Counted from the stretch's first letter, positions 10,791 to 19,197 are shown. The stretch: 64,000 nucleotides of DNA from Streptomyces humi (GCF_001005085.2 NZ_LBMU02000027.1:248001-312000), one strand, 5' to 3'. The notes: a model not told the origin generated them from the letters alone. Numbers and translations are program-made.

Positions 10791-11282
10791 TCACGCCGTT
10801 TTCACGACCAACGCCGTCGCCACCGCCATCAGACCCTCTTCCCTGCCGGGAAATCCGAGACCGTCCGTCGTGGCCCCGGAGACCGAGACCGGGGCGCCCG
10901 CCGCGTCCGAGAGGATCTTCTCGGCCTCGTCCCGGCGCTTTCCGATCTTCGGGCGCGGGCCCACGACCTGTACGGCGATGTTCCCGATCACGAACCCCGC
11001 GGCGCGGACGATCCTGGCCGCCTCCGTCAGCAGGGTCACCCCGGACGCGCCCGACCACTCCGGCCGGCCCGTGCCGAAGTGCTGCCCCAGGTCCCCGAGC
11101 CCCGCCGCCGAGAACAGCGCGTTGCACGCGGCGTGCGCGACGACGTCCGCGTCGGAGTGGCCGGCCAGGCCCGGGCCCTGGCCCTCCCACTTGAGGCCGG
11201 CGCACCACAGGTCGCGGCCCTCCTCGAAGGCGTGGATGTCGGTGCCGATGCCGACACGCGGCAGTACGACCTCAGAACCCAT
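10791..11282 (-). CDS. ispF: 2-C-methyl-D-erythritol 2,4-cyclodiphosphate synthase
   Basis: A 163-aa enzyme that cyclises CDP-methylerythritol 2-phosphate, releasing CMP, in the MEP route to isoprenoid precursors. Metal ligands are visible as the DIH triad at residues 15-17 and the His of DVVAHA at residue 50; the phosphate-binding GHSDAD and the [14 protein letters not shown] ending are also typical. The ATG at 11282 overlaps the end of ispD by 11 bp (the ispD TGA is inside the first codons of ispF), so the two are translationally coupled. The reading frame extends further upstream, but that is an ispD shadow. Confidence 0.96.
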   Translation of the reverse strand: MGSEVVLPRVGIGTDIHAFEEGRDLWCAGLKWEGQGPGLAGHSDADVVAHAACNALFSAAGLGDLGQHFGTGRPEWSGASGVTLLTEAARIVRAAGFVIGNIAVQVVGPRPKIGKRRDEAEKILSDAAGAPVSVSGATTDGLGFPGREEGLMAVATALVVKTA

Positions 11283-12072
11283 CGTTGAGCCTCCTGCGGG
11301 CCAGCACCGCTTCCGCGAGGACCAGGTCGAGGGGGCGGGTGACCTTGAAGGCCTCCTCGTGGCCGGGGACGACCACGACCTGCCCGCCGAGCTGCTCGAC
11401 CATGCTCGCGTCGTCGGTGACGTTGTCGGTGACCGTCTCGTGGGCGCGGACCAGCGTCGCGCGGTCGAAGCCCTGGGGGGTCTGCACCGCGCGCAGGCGG
11501 GCCCGCCGCGGGGTCGCGACCACCGGCTCGGGGTCGCCGGGCACCGCCGCCGGCTCGACCTCCTTGACCGTGTCGGCCAGCGGGAGGGCCGGCACCACGG
11601 CCGGGGCACCGTCCCGGACGGCCTGGATCACCGCGTCGACCGTGTCGACGGGGACGAGGGGGCGGGCCGCGTCGTGGACGAGGACGATGTCGTAGTCGGG
11701 GGGCAGCGCGTCCAGGCCGAGCTTGACCGACTCCTGGCGGGACTCGCCGCCGGGGACCACGAGGAAGTCGGTGCTCCCCCAGCTACCGCCGGGGGTGCCC
11801 CCGGGCAGCGCGTGCGCGTCGAGCAGCGATTTGACCTCGGGGGCGCCGTCGGGCGGGGCGACGATCACGACGAGGGAGACGGCGCGGGAGGCGGCCAGCG
11901 CGCGTACGGCGTGGACGAGCATGGGGGTGCCGTTCAGCGCGCGTAGCGCCTTGGGGGCGCCAGGACCGAGCCGTACGCCCCGGCCGGCGGCGGGAATCAC
12001 GGCTGCCGTGCGCAGTGCGGTGCGCGGTTCCGTAGGCGGTTCCGTACGCGAAGGACGCGAATCGTCAGACAT
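11272..12072 (-). CDS. ispD: 2-C-methyl-D-erythritol 4-phosphate cytidylyltransferase
   Basis: A 266-aa cytidylyltransferase that makes CDP-methylerythritol from MEP and CTP, the step before IspE and IspF. The nucleotide-binding signature [12 protein letters not shown]...PKAL lies at about residues 25-44; [10 protein letters not shown] (about 125) supplies the metal- and substrate-binding Asp and Arg; [10 protein letters not shown] lies near 195. It is longer at the N-terminus than the E. coli enzyme by a polar leader. It overlaps ispF by 11 bp. Confidence 0.95.
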   Translation of the reverse strand: MSDDSRPSRTEPPTEPRTALRTAAVIPAAGRGVRLGPGAPKALRALNGTPMLVHAVRALAASRAVSLVVIVAPPDGAPEVKSLLDAHALPGGTPGGSWGSTDFLVVPGGESRQESVKLGLDALPPDYDIVLVHDAARPLVPVDTVDAVIQAVRDGAPAVVPALPLADTVKEVEPAAVPGDPEPVVATPRRARLRAVQTPQGFDRATLVRAHETVTDNVTDDASMVEQLGGQVVVVPGHEEAFKVTRPLDLVLAEAVLARRRLNDGF

Positions 12073-12424
12073 CGGTTCCTGTCAGGTTTGTGTGCGGGCC
12101 TGGCGTGGGTATGGCCTGGGAAGTGCCGGGCGCGACGCCTTGACCGGACCCTTCCGTGACACTGGTCGAGCCAGCAGCCCGGGCCCGGCACGCCTAGTAT
12201 CGGGGGTTCGGACCGGGGCGGGCTTCAGGGCCGGAATCTCCGAGTGATCCGAGTGGTCAGTGATCCGAGCGGTCGGCGGATTTTCCCGAGCGAGGCCGAG
12301 CGAGTCGGCACGCGGCTTCGGGTACAGACATGCCGCAGCGCCCGGCGACAGTTGCTGTGTCATCGGGCACCGCGGCATTTCAGTGTGCGGAGTTCAGCGT
12401 TTCAGCGTGCCGAGCCGGACCGTG
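12073..12424. other. Intergenic region between ispD and carD
   Basis: About 350 bp with no supported gene. It holds a short direct repeat (TGATCCGAGTGGTCAG at about 12245 and a close copy 16 bp on) and presumably the ispD-ispF promoter. No convincing terminator or RNA was recognised. Confidence 0.5.
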
Positions 12425-12907
12425 TCAGGACGCGAGAACCTCGTCCAGCAGGGCCTCGGCCTTGTCCTCGTTCGTGTTCTCCGCGAGGGCGAGCTCGCTC
12501 ACCAGGATCTGGCGGGCCTTGGCGAGCATCCGCTTCTCACCTGCGGAGAGTCCGCGCTCGCGCTCACGACGCCACAGGTCACGCACGACTTCCGCGACCT
12601 TGATGACATCGCCGGAGGCGAGCTTCTCCAGGTTTGCCTTGTAACGACGGGACCAGTTCGTGGGCTCCTCGGCGTACGGTGCACGCAGCACCTCGAAGAC
12701 CCGGTCCAGCCCGTCCTGACCGACCACATCACGCACGCCGACGAACTCCGCATTGTCCGCTGGCACACGTACCGTCAGGTCACCCTGGGCGACCTTCAGC
12801 ACCAAGTAGGTCTTGTCCACGCCTTTGATCTGGCGAGTTTCGATGGCCTCGATCAGCGCGGCCCCGTGATGGGGATAGACCACGGTGTCGCCAACCTTGA
12901 ACGTCAT
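12425..12907 (-). CDS. carD: CarD-family RNA polymerase-binding transcription factor
   Basis: A 160-aa CarD/CdnL protein. The N-terminal Tudor-like RNA polymerase interaction domain ([20 protein letters not shown], residues 1 to about 60) binds the beta subunit, and the C-terminal helical domain binds the upstream edge of the -10 element, stabilising open complexes. The conserved Trp that wedges the bubble is in the [13 protein letters not shown] stretch near residue 84. Size and sequence match actinobacterial CarD. It lies upstream of ispD-ispF on the same strand, as in other Streptomyces, but across a 350-bp gap. Confidence 0.95.
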   Translation of the reverse strand: MTFKVGDTVVYPHHGAALIEAIETRQIKGVDKTYLVLKVAQGDLTVRVPADNAEFVGVRDVVGQDGLDRVFEVLRAPYAEEPTNWSRRYKANLEKLASGDVIKVAEVVRDLWRRERERGLSAGEKRMLAKARQILVSELALAENTNEDKAEALLDEVLAS

Positions 12908-13135
12908 GTGACAGGTACCCCTTCCGTGGCTATCCAGGGTAACACGGAAACCGGCGGTTCTGAATGGCGTTTTCGCAGGTCAGGGCATATCTCGGGGCTT
13001 GACAACAGCAACCGGAACGTGCTGCGCGGGCCGTCCGGAAGCAGGTATTCGCAGGTCGGAGCCGCTGTCCGGGCGAGGAGAAACGCGCACGTTACACACA
13101 TCCGGACACCCGCCCAAGTGGCTTAACGTCCACAT

Positions 13136-13351
13136 ATGTCCGCTTCCAAGCGTACGACTTCCGCTACTCCGTTCGGCCGCCTCGGCCGGATCCGGGACCG
13201 GCTCCCGGGCGTTTCCGGAATTGATCACACGCGTCCGACCGAACGGTACGTGATCCATTTCCCCGGTGGCCGCGCATTCCTTCACGTAAGTTTTGCGTCC
13301 CGTGTTGCGAACGAGTTATGTGAATGCCTGACGAGCGCCGCCGCAAAGTGA
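13136..13351 (+). CDS. Small hypothetical protein with a TTA codon (doubtful)
   Basis: A possible 71-aa protein: a basic N-terminal third, then a more structured part (RYVIHFPGGRAFLHVSFASRVANELCECL). It is divergent from carD in an otherwise unexplained stretch. For it: the protein looks globular. Against it: third-position GC is lower than in the neighbours and there is no clear ribosome binding site before the ATG. It contains a TTA leucine codon near the end, which in Streptomyces would make it dependent on the bldA tRNA. I recognise no family. Confidence 0.35.
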   Translation: MSASKRTTSATPFGRLGRIRDRLPGVSGIDHTRPTERYVIHFPGGRAFLHVSFASRVANELCECLTSAAAK

Positions 13352-13523
13352 CCGGAGAGCCACTTGTGGCGCTCCGGGGTACCCCCTGCCCGAGGGAAGC
13401 GAGGGGCTTGGGGAGGGTCGGGTGCGGTCGCGCGGGAACGGCTCGGTAACCTAAGGCCGCTGACAGACACTTAGGGTGGCTTTATAAGGGAGTCGCCCGT
13501 GCGTTCAAGGAGTTGCCGCCGCC

Positions 13524-14192
13524 GTGAGCAGCAGCCTTCGACGCGGCGCCCTCGCCGCCTCCGCCCTCGCCTTCTCCGTCGCCTCGCTCGCCGCGTGCGG
13601 TGCGGGCAACAACTCCCAGACGCTGGAGATCAAGCCTGACAACGCGGCGACCAGCGTCGGCGACATCAAGGTCCAGAACGCGACCGTGATCACCCAGCCC
13701 GACCTCACGTCGACCGGCCCCGCCGTGGTCTCCGCGACCATCTTCAACACCGGCACCGAGCCGCAGACGCTTCAGTCGATCGTCGTAGCCGGCACCAACA
13801 AGACCGCCGAACTGCACGCCACCAAGTCGCAGCCGCTGACCATCCCGGGCGGCGGCCGGCTGATCCTGGGCGGCAAGGACAACGCCTCCGCGGTGCTGGC
13901 CAGCAGCCGCGAGGCGGTCAAGGACGGCAACGCCCAGAAGATCACGTTCACCTTCAGCAAGACCGGTGACGTGAGCCTGCGGGCGTTCGTGGTCCCCGCC
14001 GAGAGCTTCTTCACCGGCTGGGGCCCGAGCTCGGTCCCGTCGGCCTCCGCCTCGGCCTCGGCGTCCGCCTCCGGCTCCCCGGCCGCGGGCAGCAAGGCGA
14101 GCGAGAGCGCCAAGCCGGGCAAGGGCAAGGCGTCGGAGAGCGCCTCGGTCACGCCGAGCGACTCGGCGTCGGAGTCGGCGAACGCGGGCTGA
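13524..14192 (+). CDS. Secreted lipoprotein with beta-sandwich-like core
   Basis: A 222-aa lipoprotein. The signal peptide ends in a lipobox, SLAAC, with the lipidated Cys near residue 25. A core of about 130 residues (NVGDIKVQNA-type strands, SATIFNTGTEPQTLQSI, PGGGRLILGG) resembles copper-chaperone or DUF461-like extracytoplasmic beta-sandwich domains; no His/Met metal cluster is obvious. The last 50 residues are Ser/Ala/Lys/Gly repeats (SASASASAS, KASESA), likely a flexible wall-spanning tail. The GTG start at 13524 follows AAGGAG. The gene ends before a strong terminator and converges on phoP. The function is unknown. Confidence 0.8.
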   Translation: MSSSLRRGALAASALAFSVASLAACGAGNNSQTLEIKPDNAATSVGDIKVQNATVITQPDLTSTGPAVVSATIFNTGTEPQTLQSIVVAGTNKTAELHATKSQPLTIPGGGRLILGGKDNASAVLASSREAVKDGNAQKITFTFSKTGDVSLRAFVVPAESFFTGWGPSSVPSASASASASASGSPAAGSKASESAKPGKGKASESASVTPSDSASESANAG

Positions 14193-14211
14193 GCGGTCGT
14201 ACGAGAACGCT

Positions 14212-14245
14212 GAAAGGCGGCACCCCGCGCGGGGTGCCGCCTTTC
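14212..14245. terminator. Bidirectional terminator between lipoprotein gene and phoP
   Basis: A perfect 15-bp stem (14212-14226 with 14231-14245) with loop GCGC, flanked by AAAG and CTTTC, between two converging genes. Confidence 0.9.
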
Positions 14246-14289
14246 GCCGTACGGTCGCCTGAACGGGTCCGTAAGACCGGCTCAGCGGT

Positions 14290-14970
14290 TTACGGCTCGA
14301 ACTTGTAGCCGAGACCGCGGACCGTCACCAGGTACCTCGGCGCGCCCGGGTCCGGCTCGATCTTCGCGCGCAGCCGCTTGACGTGGACGTCGAGGGTCTT
14401 GGTGTCGCCCACGTAGTCGGCGCCCCAGACCCGGTCGATGAGCTGCATCCTGGTCAGGACACGGCCCGCGTTGCGCAGCAGCATCTCCAGGAGGTCGAAC
14501 TCCTTGAGGGGCAGGTCGACCTTGGAACCGGAGACGGTGACCACGTGGCGGTCGACGTCCATGCGGACCGGGCCGGCCTCCAGCGCGGCCGGCGTGACCT
14601 CCTCCGGCTCGCCGCGGCGGCGGAGCACCGCGCGGATGCGGGCGACCAGCTCACGGGAGGAGAAGGGCTTGGTGACGTAGTCGTCGGCTCCTATTTCGAG
14701 CCCGACGACCTTGTCGATCTCGCTGTCCTTGGCGGTCACCATGATGACCGGGACGTTGGAGCGGCCGCGCAGCTGGCGGCAGACCTCCGTACCGGGCAGC
14801 CCCGGCAGCATCAGGTCGAGGAGGACGAGGTCGGCGCCGTTGCGCTCGAACTCGTCGAGTCCGTCGGGGCCCGTGGCCGCCACGGCGACCTCGAAGCCCT
14901 CCTTGCGGAGCATGTACGACAGGGCGTCGGAGAAGGACTCCTCGTCCTCGACGACGAGCACACGGGTCAC
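14290..14970 (-). CDS. phoP: Response regulator PhoP
   Basis: A 226-aa OmpR-type response regulator, master activator and repressor of the phosphate-starvation response and a modulator of antibiotic production. Receiver domain at 1-115 with acidic pocket EDE at 8-10, phospho-acceptor Asp52 (LVLLDLMLPG) and Lys101 (VTKPF); the C-terminal winged helix at about 130-226 includes LPLKEFDLLEMLLRN and DVHVKRLRAKIEP. Start: GTG at 14970, preceded by GGAGG. The first bases GTGA overlap the phoR stop, so the pair is translationally coupled. Almost identical in sequence to the well-studied S. coelicolor PhoP. Confidence 0.97.
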   Translation of the reverse strand: MTRVLVVEDEESFSDALSYMLRKEGFEVAVAATGPDGLDEFERNGADLVLLDLMLPGLPGTEVCRQLRGRSNVPVIMVTAKDSEIDKVVGLEIGADDYVTKPFSSRELVARIRAVLRRRGEPEEVTPAALEAGPVRMDVDRHVVTVSGSKVDLPLKEFDLLEMLLRNAGRVLTRMQLIDRVWGADYVGDTKTLDVHVKRLRAKIEPDPGAPRYLVTVRGLGYKFEP

Positions 14971-16223
14971 GGAAGGACCTCCGGGGCGGGAAGCGGTTCG
15001 TACGGGGATGACTCGGTGGTACCGGCCTCGTCGTCGAGGTCGGGGTCGGGGTGCTGCGATGCGCGATCGCGGGCGACGCCCGCCTCCGGCAGCCTGAGGG
15101 TGAACGTGGAGCCCTGGTTCTCGGCGCTCCACACCGTGACCTCCCCGCCGTGCGAGGCGACCACGTGCTTGACGATGGCGAGGCCGAGGCCGGTGCCACC
15201 GGTGGCCCGTGAGCGGGCCGGGTCGACGCGGTAGAAGCGCTCGAAGATGCGCTCCTTGTCCTTGTCGGTGATGCCGATGCCCTGGTCGGTCACGGCGAGC
15301 TCGATCATGTCGCCGCCGGGCGCGGTGACCCGGCGGGCGGCTATCCCGACCCGGGTGCGGGCCGGGGAGTAGTTGACGGCGTTCTCGACCAGGTTGCCGA
15401 GGGCGGCGGCGAGCTGGCCGCGGTTGCCCCAGACGTGCAGGTCGGCGGTGCCGCCGGCGGCCATGGTGATCTGCTTGGTGCCGGCCTGGTGGCGGCACCG
15501 GTCGATCGCCTCGGCGACGAGCTCGTCCACGCGGACGGGCTCGGCGTCCTCCAGCGGATCGTCGTTCTGCACTCTCGACAGGTCGATCAGCTCCTGGACC
15601 AGGTTGGTCAGGCGCGTGGCCTCGATCTGCATGCGACCGGCGAAGCGCTGCACGGCCTCCGGATCGTCCGAGGCGTCCATGACGGCCTCGGAGAGCAGGG
15701 AGAGCGCGCCGACCGGGGTCTTCAGCTCATGGCTCACGTTCGCCACGAAGTCACGTCGTACCGCCTCGATACGGCGGGCCTCGGTGAGGTCCTCGACGAG
15801 GAGCAGCACGAGCCGGGAGCCGAGGGGCGCCACCCGGGCGGAGACCGCGAGGGCCTCGCCGCGTCCGGTGCCGCGTCGGGGCAGGTCCAGCTCGACCTGC
15901 CGTATCTCGCCGTCCCGCCGGGTGTCCCGTGCCATGGCGAGCATCGGCTCGATGGCGAGTTTGCCACCGCGCACGAGCCCGAGGGCGTACGCCGCCGAGC
16001 TCGCCTTGACGACGGCGTCGGCCTCGTCGAGGACGACCGCGGAAGAGCGCAGCACGCTCAGAACGGTGTCCACGCCCGGCGGCAGCACGGGGTCGGTGTG
16101 CAGAGAAGTCCTGGTCGGTCGCTTCTGGTCGCGTTCACTCCAGCGGAACGCCAGCATGGCGATGACACCGGTGAGCACCCCGGCGATCGCTGCCGCTGCG
16201 GCGACCGCCGCGTTCACGTCCAT
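14967..16223 (-). CDS. phoR: Sensor histidine kinase PhoR
   Basis: A 418-aa kinase partner of PhoP. One N-terminal membrane segment (about 7-26) and no large extracellular domain; a PAS-like region at about 55-150; DHp domain with the phospho-acceptor His165 in NVSHELKTPVG; then the ATP-binding domain with N-box NLVENAVNYSPA, G1 VTDQGIGI, and G2 RSRATGGTGLGLAIVKH. In Streptomyces this short-sensor architecture is thought to read phosphate through the Pst/PhoU machinery rather than directly. The operon is transcribed away from phoU from a shared region with a PHO box. Confidence 0.96.
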   Translation of the reverse strand: MDVNAAVAAAAAIAGVLTGVIAMLAFRWSERDQKRPTRTSLHTDPVLPPGVDTVLSVLRSSAVVLDEADAVVKASSAAYALGLVRGGKLAIEPMLAMARDTRRDGEIRQVELDLPRRGTGRGEALAVSARVAPLGSRLVLLLVEDLTEARRIEAVRRDFVANVSHELKTPVGALSLLSEAVMDASDDPEAVQRFAGRMQIEATRLTNLVQELIDLSRVQNDDPLEDAEPVRVDELVAEAIDRCRHQAGTKQITMAAGGTADLHVWGNRGQLAAALGNLVENAVNYSPARTRVGIAARRVTAPGGDMIELAVTDQGIGITDKDKERIFERFYRVDPARSRATGGTGLGLAIVKHVVASHGGEVTVWSAENQGSTFTLRLPEAGVARDRASQHPDPDLDDEAGTTESSPYEPLPAPEVLP

Positions 16224-16296
16224 GCAAACAGGTTAAGCAGGGGGTACGACATCCCCACAGCCATGGGAGTGCGAGCTCGAACACTCGTCGCCCAGA

Positions 16297-16329
16297 GTTC
16301 ACCTTGGAGCCAGTATTGGTTCATTTGGG
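16297..16329 (+). promoter_or_regulatory. PHO box (PhoP-binding direct repeats)
   Basis: Three adjacent 11-bp units start at 16297, 16308 and 16319. The first begins GTTCACC and the third GTTCATT, matching the known Streptomyces PHO-box direct-repeat consensus at the right 11-bp register; the middle unit is degenerate. The site lies between the divergent phoR and phoU genes, so PhoP probably controls both. Confidence 0.85.
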
Positions 16330-16446
16330 GTGGCAGAAACGGTCGCGTTGAGACCCGAACGTGGGAGCGTGGGGTTCGCAGCTGGTTTCGGCCACGGGCC
16401 CCGGCCCCCGGAACCCCTGGAAGACAACGCACGAGAGGGAACCCTG

Positions 16447-17136
16447 ATGCGGGACGCGTACCACGAGGAACTCGACTCGATCGGCGACAGCCTGGTCGAC
16501 ATGGCCCGGCTGGTCGGCTCGGCCATCGGGCGCGCCACGACGGCGATCCTCGATGGCGACCTGAAGCTGGCCGAGAGCGTCATCGAGGCCGACCAGAAGG
16601 TGGACGAGCTCCACCACGACCTGGAGGCGCGCGCGATAGCCCTGCTCGCGCGCCAGCAGCCGGTGGCGACGGATCTGCGGATCGTCGTCACCTCCCTGCG
16701 GATGTCCGCCGACCTGGAGCGCTCCGGCGACCTCGCCCAGCACGTGGCGAAGCTGGCCCGGCTGCGCTTCCCGGAGCGCGCGGTCCCGCGGGACCTGGAA
16801 GCCACCATCCTGGAGATGGGCCAGCTCGCGCAGCGCCTGATGGCCAAGGCCGCCGAGGTCATCGTCACCAAGGACGTCGACCTGGCGCTCCAGCTGGAGC
16901 AGGACGACGACGAGATGGACCTGCTGCACCGCACGCTCTTCTCGCACCTGCTGGACGACCGCTGGAAGCACGGCATCGAGACGGCCGTCGACGTGACGCT
17001 GCTCGGCCGCTACTACGAGCGGTACGCCGACCACGCGGTGGCCGTCGCCAAGCGCGTCGTCTTCCTGGTCACCGGCGAGCACGCGGACGAGCTCCAGGCC
17101 GACATCCAGCCGGTGACGGGCCCCGAGGGGGCGTGA
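16447..17136 (+). CDS. phoU: Phosphate-signalling regulator PhoU
   Basis: A 229-aa PhoU protein of two tandem three-helix bundles (about 10-105 and 110-215), each with the acidic metal-binding face typical of the family (LERSGDLAQHVA in the first repeat and YYERYADHAVAVAKR in the second). PhoU links the phosphate transporter to PhoR and keeps the regulon off when phosphate is plentiful. The ATG at 16447 (MRDAYHEELDSIGDS) is chosen over upstream in-frame starts because homologues begin here and GAGAGGGA precedes it; the 117 bp upstream would code for an unrelated Pro/Gly-rich leader. Confidence 0.95.
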   Translation: MRDAYHEELDSIGDSLVDMARLVGSAIGRATTAILDGDLKLAESVIEADQKVDELHHDLEARAIALLARQQPVATDLRIVVTSLRMSADLERSGDLAQHVAKLARLRFPERAVPRDLEATILEMGQLAQRLMAKAAEVIVTKDVDLALQLEQDDDEMDLLHRTLFSHLLDDRWKHGIETAVDVTLLGRYYERYADHAVAVAKRVVFLVTGEHADELQADIQPVTGPEGA

Positions 17137-17294
17137 CCGCCCTGGTGGGCGGGGCTCGCGACGTGCGGGACGGGCGTGCGGGCGCCACTGTGCGCCGTTG
17201 ATGCGCCCAGTAAAACGGGCATGGAATGGGCATGGCACGGGCAACGGCAGCACGCCCTGCCGCCAGGGAATCTAGGGACCTCCAGGAGGGATCC

Positions 17295-17450
17295 ATGGCC
17301 GAATCCCCCAGCACCACGCCCGACCCCACCCAGGAACGTGAGACCGACCAGCCCGCCGAGATCAAGAACCTGCTGGTGATCGGCGCCTGCGGGTGCGGCT
17401 CGGGCTGTGGCTGCGGCTGCCAGTCGGGCAGCCCCTGCCAGTGCGGCTGA
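17295..17450 (+). CDS. 51-aa cysteine-rich C-terminal peptide
   Basis: A 51-aa peptide with two contrasting halves. Residues 1-29 are acidic and Thr/Pro/Glu-rich, ending in a short hydrophobic bridge (LLVIG); residues 31-51 hold eight cysteines with Gly/Ser/Gln in CGC, CGSGC and CQC patterns. The start has a strong AGGAGGG site. It could be a metallothionein-like metal-binding peptide or the substrate of a modifying enzyme, but no modification genes are near; the acidic leader plus Cys-rich core is only suggestive. Position between phoU and a nickel-binding-type DUF4242 gene favours metal handling. No family is named with confidence. Confidence 0.7.
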   Translation: MAESPSTTPDPTQERETDQPAEIKNLLVIGACGCGSGCGCGCQSGSPCQCG

Positions 17451-17492
17451 GCGGACGCCCCGTTCACGCGGCTGAGCGGACGCCCCGTTCAC
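17443..17492. repeat. 25-bp tandem duplication over a stop codon
   Basis: A 25-bp unit starting GCGGCTGAGCGGACGCCCCG occurs exactly twice in tandem (17443-17467 and 17468-17492). The first copy contains the last codons and TGA stop of the cysteine-rich peptide gene. Confidence 0.95.
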
Positions 17493-17510
17493 CGCGGACC
17501 GGATACAGCA

Positions 17511-17542
17511 GAGGGGCCCCGGACTTCGGTCCGGGGCCCTTC
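17511..17542 (+). terminator. Terminator with UUCG tetraloop
   Basis: A 14-bp stem (17511-17524 with 17529-17542, one G-T pair) capped by a C(UUCG)G tetraloop, downstream of the cysteine-rich peptide gene. Confidence 0.88.
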
Positions 17543-17607
17543 GCATGCCGTCGGCGCGGGTCGGGCGCAGCATGGAGGTGACACCCAAGGTGAAGGAGGT
17601 GGCAGCC

Positions 17608-17859
17608 ATGCCGCAGTTCATGGACGTCCACCACGGGATGCAGGGCATCACCGCCGACCAGCTGAAGGAGGCCCACGAGGCGGACCTCGCCGTCGAGAAG
17701 GCCGAGGGCGTGCACTTCGAACGGGCCTGGGCCGACCCGGAGTCCGGCAACGTCTACTGCCTGTCCGAGGGACCCTCGGCCGAGGCGGTCAGGCGCGTCC
17801 ACGAACGCACCGGGCACCCGGCGGACGAGATCCACGAGGTACCGCTGTCGATCTGGTGA
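17608..17859 (+). CDS. DUF4242 protein, SCO4226-type nickel-binding protein
   Basis: An 83-aa ferredoxin-like-fold protein (MPQFMDVHHGMQGITADQL...). It matches the small Streptomyces protein SCO4226, whose crystal structure was reported as a nickel-binding dimer; its expected place, next to phoU, also fits. Candidate ligands are the HH pair at 8-9 and His/Glu residues in the first strand-helix unit. The physiological role is unknown. The ATG at 17608 follows GAAGGAGGTGG, much better than the in-frame start at 17545, which falls beside the preceding terminator. Confidence 0.85.
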   Translation: MPQFMDVHHGMQGITADQLKEAHEADLAVEKAEGVHFERAWADPESGNVYCLSEGPSAEAVRRVHERTGHPADEIHEVPLSIW

Positions 17860-17931
17860 GCCTCCGGTGCCACCGGGTGTCCTCAGTGGCCCGGAGCACC
17901 CCGGACCCGGGCGGCGCCGAGTCGGCGGCGT

Positions 17932-18858
17932 TCAGGGCAGGTGCCGTACGCCCTTGTCGTCGAGCCCGGCCGCCAGCGCGGAGAGCGTGTCGGACGGTAT
18001 GTCGTCGACGCTCCGTACGCCGGGTGTCCGGGCCAGTCCGGCGGACGTCTGGAACGACGTCAGGGCCGAGCGGGTACCGGGACCGATGACGCCGTCCAGG
18101 CCGCCCGGGTCGCAGCCGAGAGTCTCCAGGGCGGCCTGGACACCGACGAGCAGTTCCAGCGGCACCGGGAAGACACCGGATCGCATGTTGGCGTCGAGTT
18201 TCCGGGCCGGATCGTAGACGAGCGGCGTGGGGTCGCCGCCCTCGGCGGACGTCCAGCCCGCGAGTGTGAACAGCAACGCGTTGCGGACGTTGCGCGGGAT
18301 GACGCCGGGGTTGCCCGCTTCGGTCATGCGGCACTCCCGGGCCATGGTGCTCCAGTCGGACTGGGCGGCGGCGGCCTGGAACTTGGGGAAGTCGAACAGG
18401 GGTCCCAGCGCCCAGGCCATGCTCAGCAGGCCCAGTTGTCCGTCCGCGGGCCAGTCGTCGAAGGCCGCGAACGGCGGTCTGCCCTTCAAGGTGCCCTCGA
18501 AGCTGTCGAGTTTCCCCGTCACCAGGGTGTCGATGTCGTCGTCCGAGATACGCAGCCGGGTGATCTGCTGTTTCTGGCCGAGCGGCGCGAGGTTCGTGCC
18601 GCTGAACTTGACCTTGCGGTATTCGTCCTCGATCTCGTCCCGGCCGGCCGGGACACTGGTGTCCTTGTCGAACCAGCCCAGGGTGAAGATGTCGGGGAGC
18701 GGGTTGGGATTGGTCCCGAAGCGCTCGGAGTCGTCGGCGTCCAGCAGGTTGCCCACGCCTGTGGACACCAGGCTCTTGACGTCGAGGTACATGAAGTGGA
18801 CTCGGGCTTCGAGCGGTTCGCTGAACGGCAGGAAGGCCGCCCGCACGCTGTCGTACAT
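17932..18858 (-). CDS. Putative muramidase with C-terminal peptidoglycan-binding domain
   Basis: A 308-aa protein. The N-terminus reads as a T4-lysozyme/pesticin-type muramidase: Glu17, then Asp26 nine residues later (MYLDVKSLVSTGVGNLL), then Ser32/Thr33, the same spacing as the T4 lysozyme E11-D20-T26 triad and its TIGIGHLL strand. A later helical part (DFPKFQAAAAQSDWSTMARECRM, GVIPRN) fits the same superfamily. Residues about 230-300 form a peptidoglycan-binding-1 domain (VQAALETLGCDPGGLDGVIGPGTRSALTSFQ). There is no signal peptide, so it would need a special export route or phage/effector-type release. It starts 15 bp after a 107-aa gene, probably co-transcribed. Enzyme activity is inferred. 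Confidence 0.7.
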   Translation of the reverse strand: MYDSVRAAFLPFSEPLEARVHFMYLDVKSLVSTGVGNLLDADDSERFGTNPNPLPDIFTLGWFDKDTSVPAGRDEIEDEYRKVKFSGTNLAPLGQKQQITRLRISDDDIDTLVTGKLDSFEGTLKGRPPFAAFDDWPADGQLGLLSMAWALGPLFDFPKFQAAAAQSDWSTMARECRMTEAGNPGVIPRNVRNALLFTLAGWTSAEGGDPTPLVYDPARKLDANMRSGVFPVPLELLVGVQAALETLGCDPGGLDGVIGPGTRSALTSFQTSAGLARTPGVRSVDDIPSDTLSALAAGLDDKGVRHLP

Positions 18859-18873
18859 GAGACTTCCTCCCGC

Positions 18874-19197
18874 TCAGTTGTTGGAGAGCAGACCCGCCGC
18901 CCGCAGCAGTCGCTGGATGTCGTCCAGTGGGCCGAGCACGTCGTTGCCCGTCGCGGTGAGCAGTCCCGCGTTCTGCATCGCCTCGCGCAGCCGGACGAGT
19001 TCGGGCGTGGCCGGTGCCCCGGCCGTGGCGGTGACTCCCAGCGCACGGGCCAGGTTGGGGAGGCCGGCACCGGTCCGGTTCGGGTCCCCGAAGTCGAGGG
19101 TGTCGCAGGAGGACCGGATGATGTCGAAGAGGCGGTCCACGCGCTGGGCGTGGCGACGTCGTACGCCACGACGATCGAGGCGGCCGAGAACCGGCAC
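18874..19197 (-). CDS. Hypothetical protein upstream of the muramidase gene
   Basis: A protein of about 107 aa if the GTG at 19197 is used. The N-terminal part is basic (LDRRGVRRRHAQRVDRLFDII), the rest helical and acidic, ending in PELVRLREAMQNAGLLTATGNDVLGPLDDIQRLLRAAGLLSNN, which resembles short coiled or adaptor-like helices. The start is uncertain: no good ribosome site is seen, and another GTG lies further in. The frame is open upstream, but that part overlaps the Nudix gene and does not look coding. The 15-bp spacing to the putative muramidase suggests a joint function, for example as a partner or chaperone; this is speculative. Confidence 0.5.
   Translation of the reverse strand: MPVLGRLDRRGVRRRHAQRVDRLFDIIRSSCDTLDFGDPNRTGAGLPNLARALGVTATAGAPATPELVRLREAMQNAGLLTATGNDVLGPLDDIQRLLRAAGLLSNN

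Noticed and set aside
17932..18858. Component of the Streptomyces contractile injection system cluster
   Set aside because: No sheath, tube, baseplate or AAA genes of such a cluster are nearby; only the muramidase-like sequence is suggestive.
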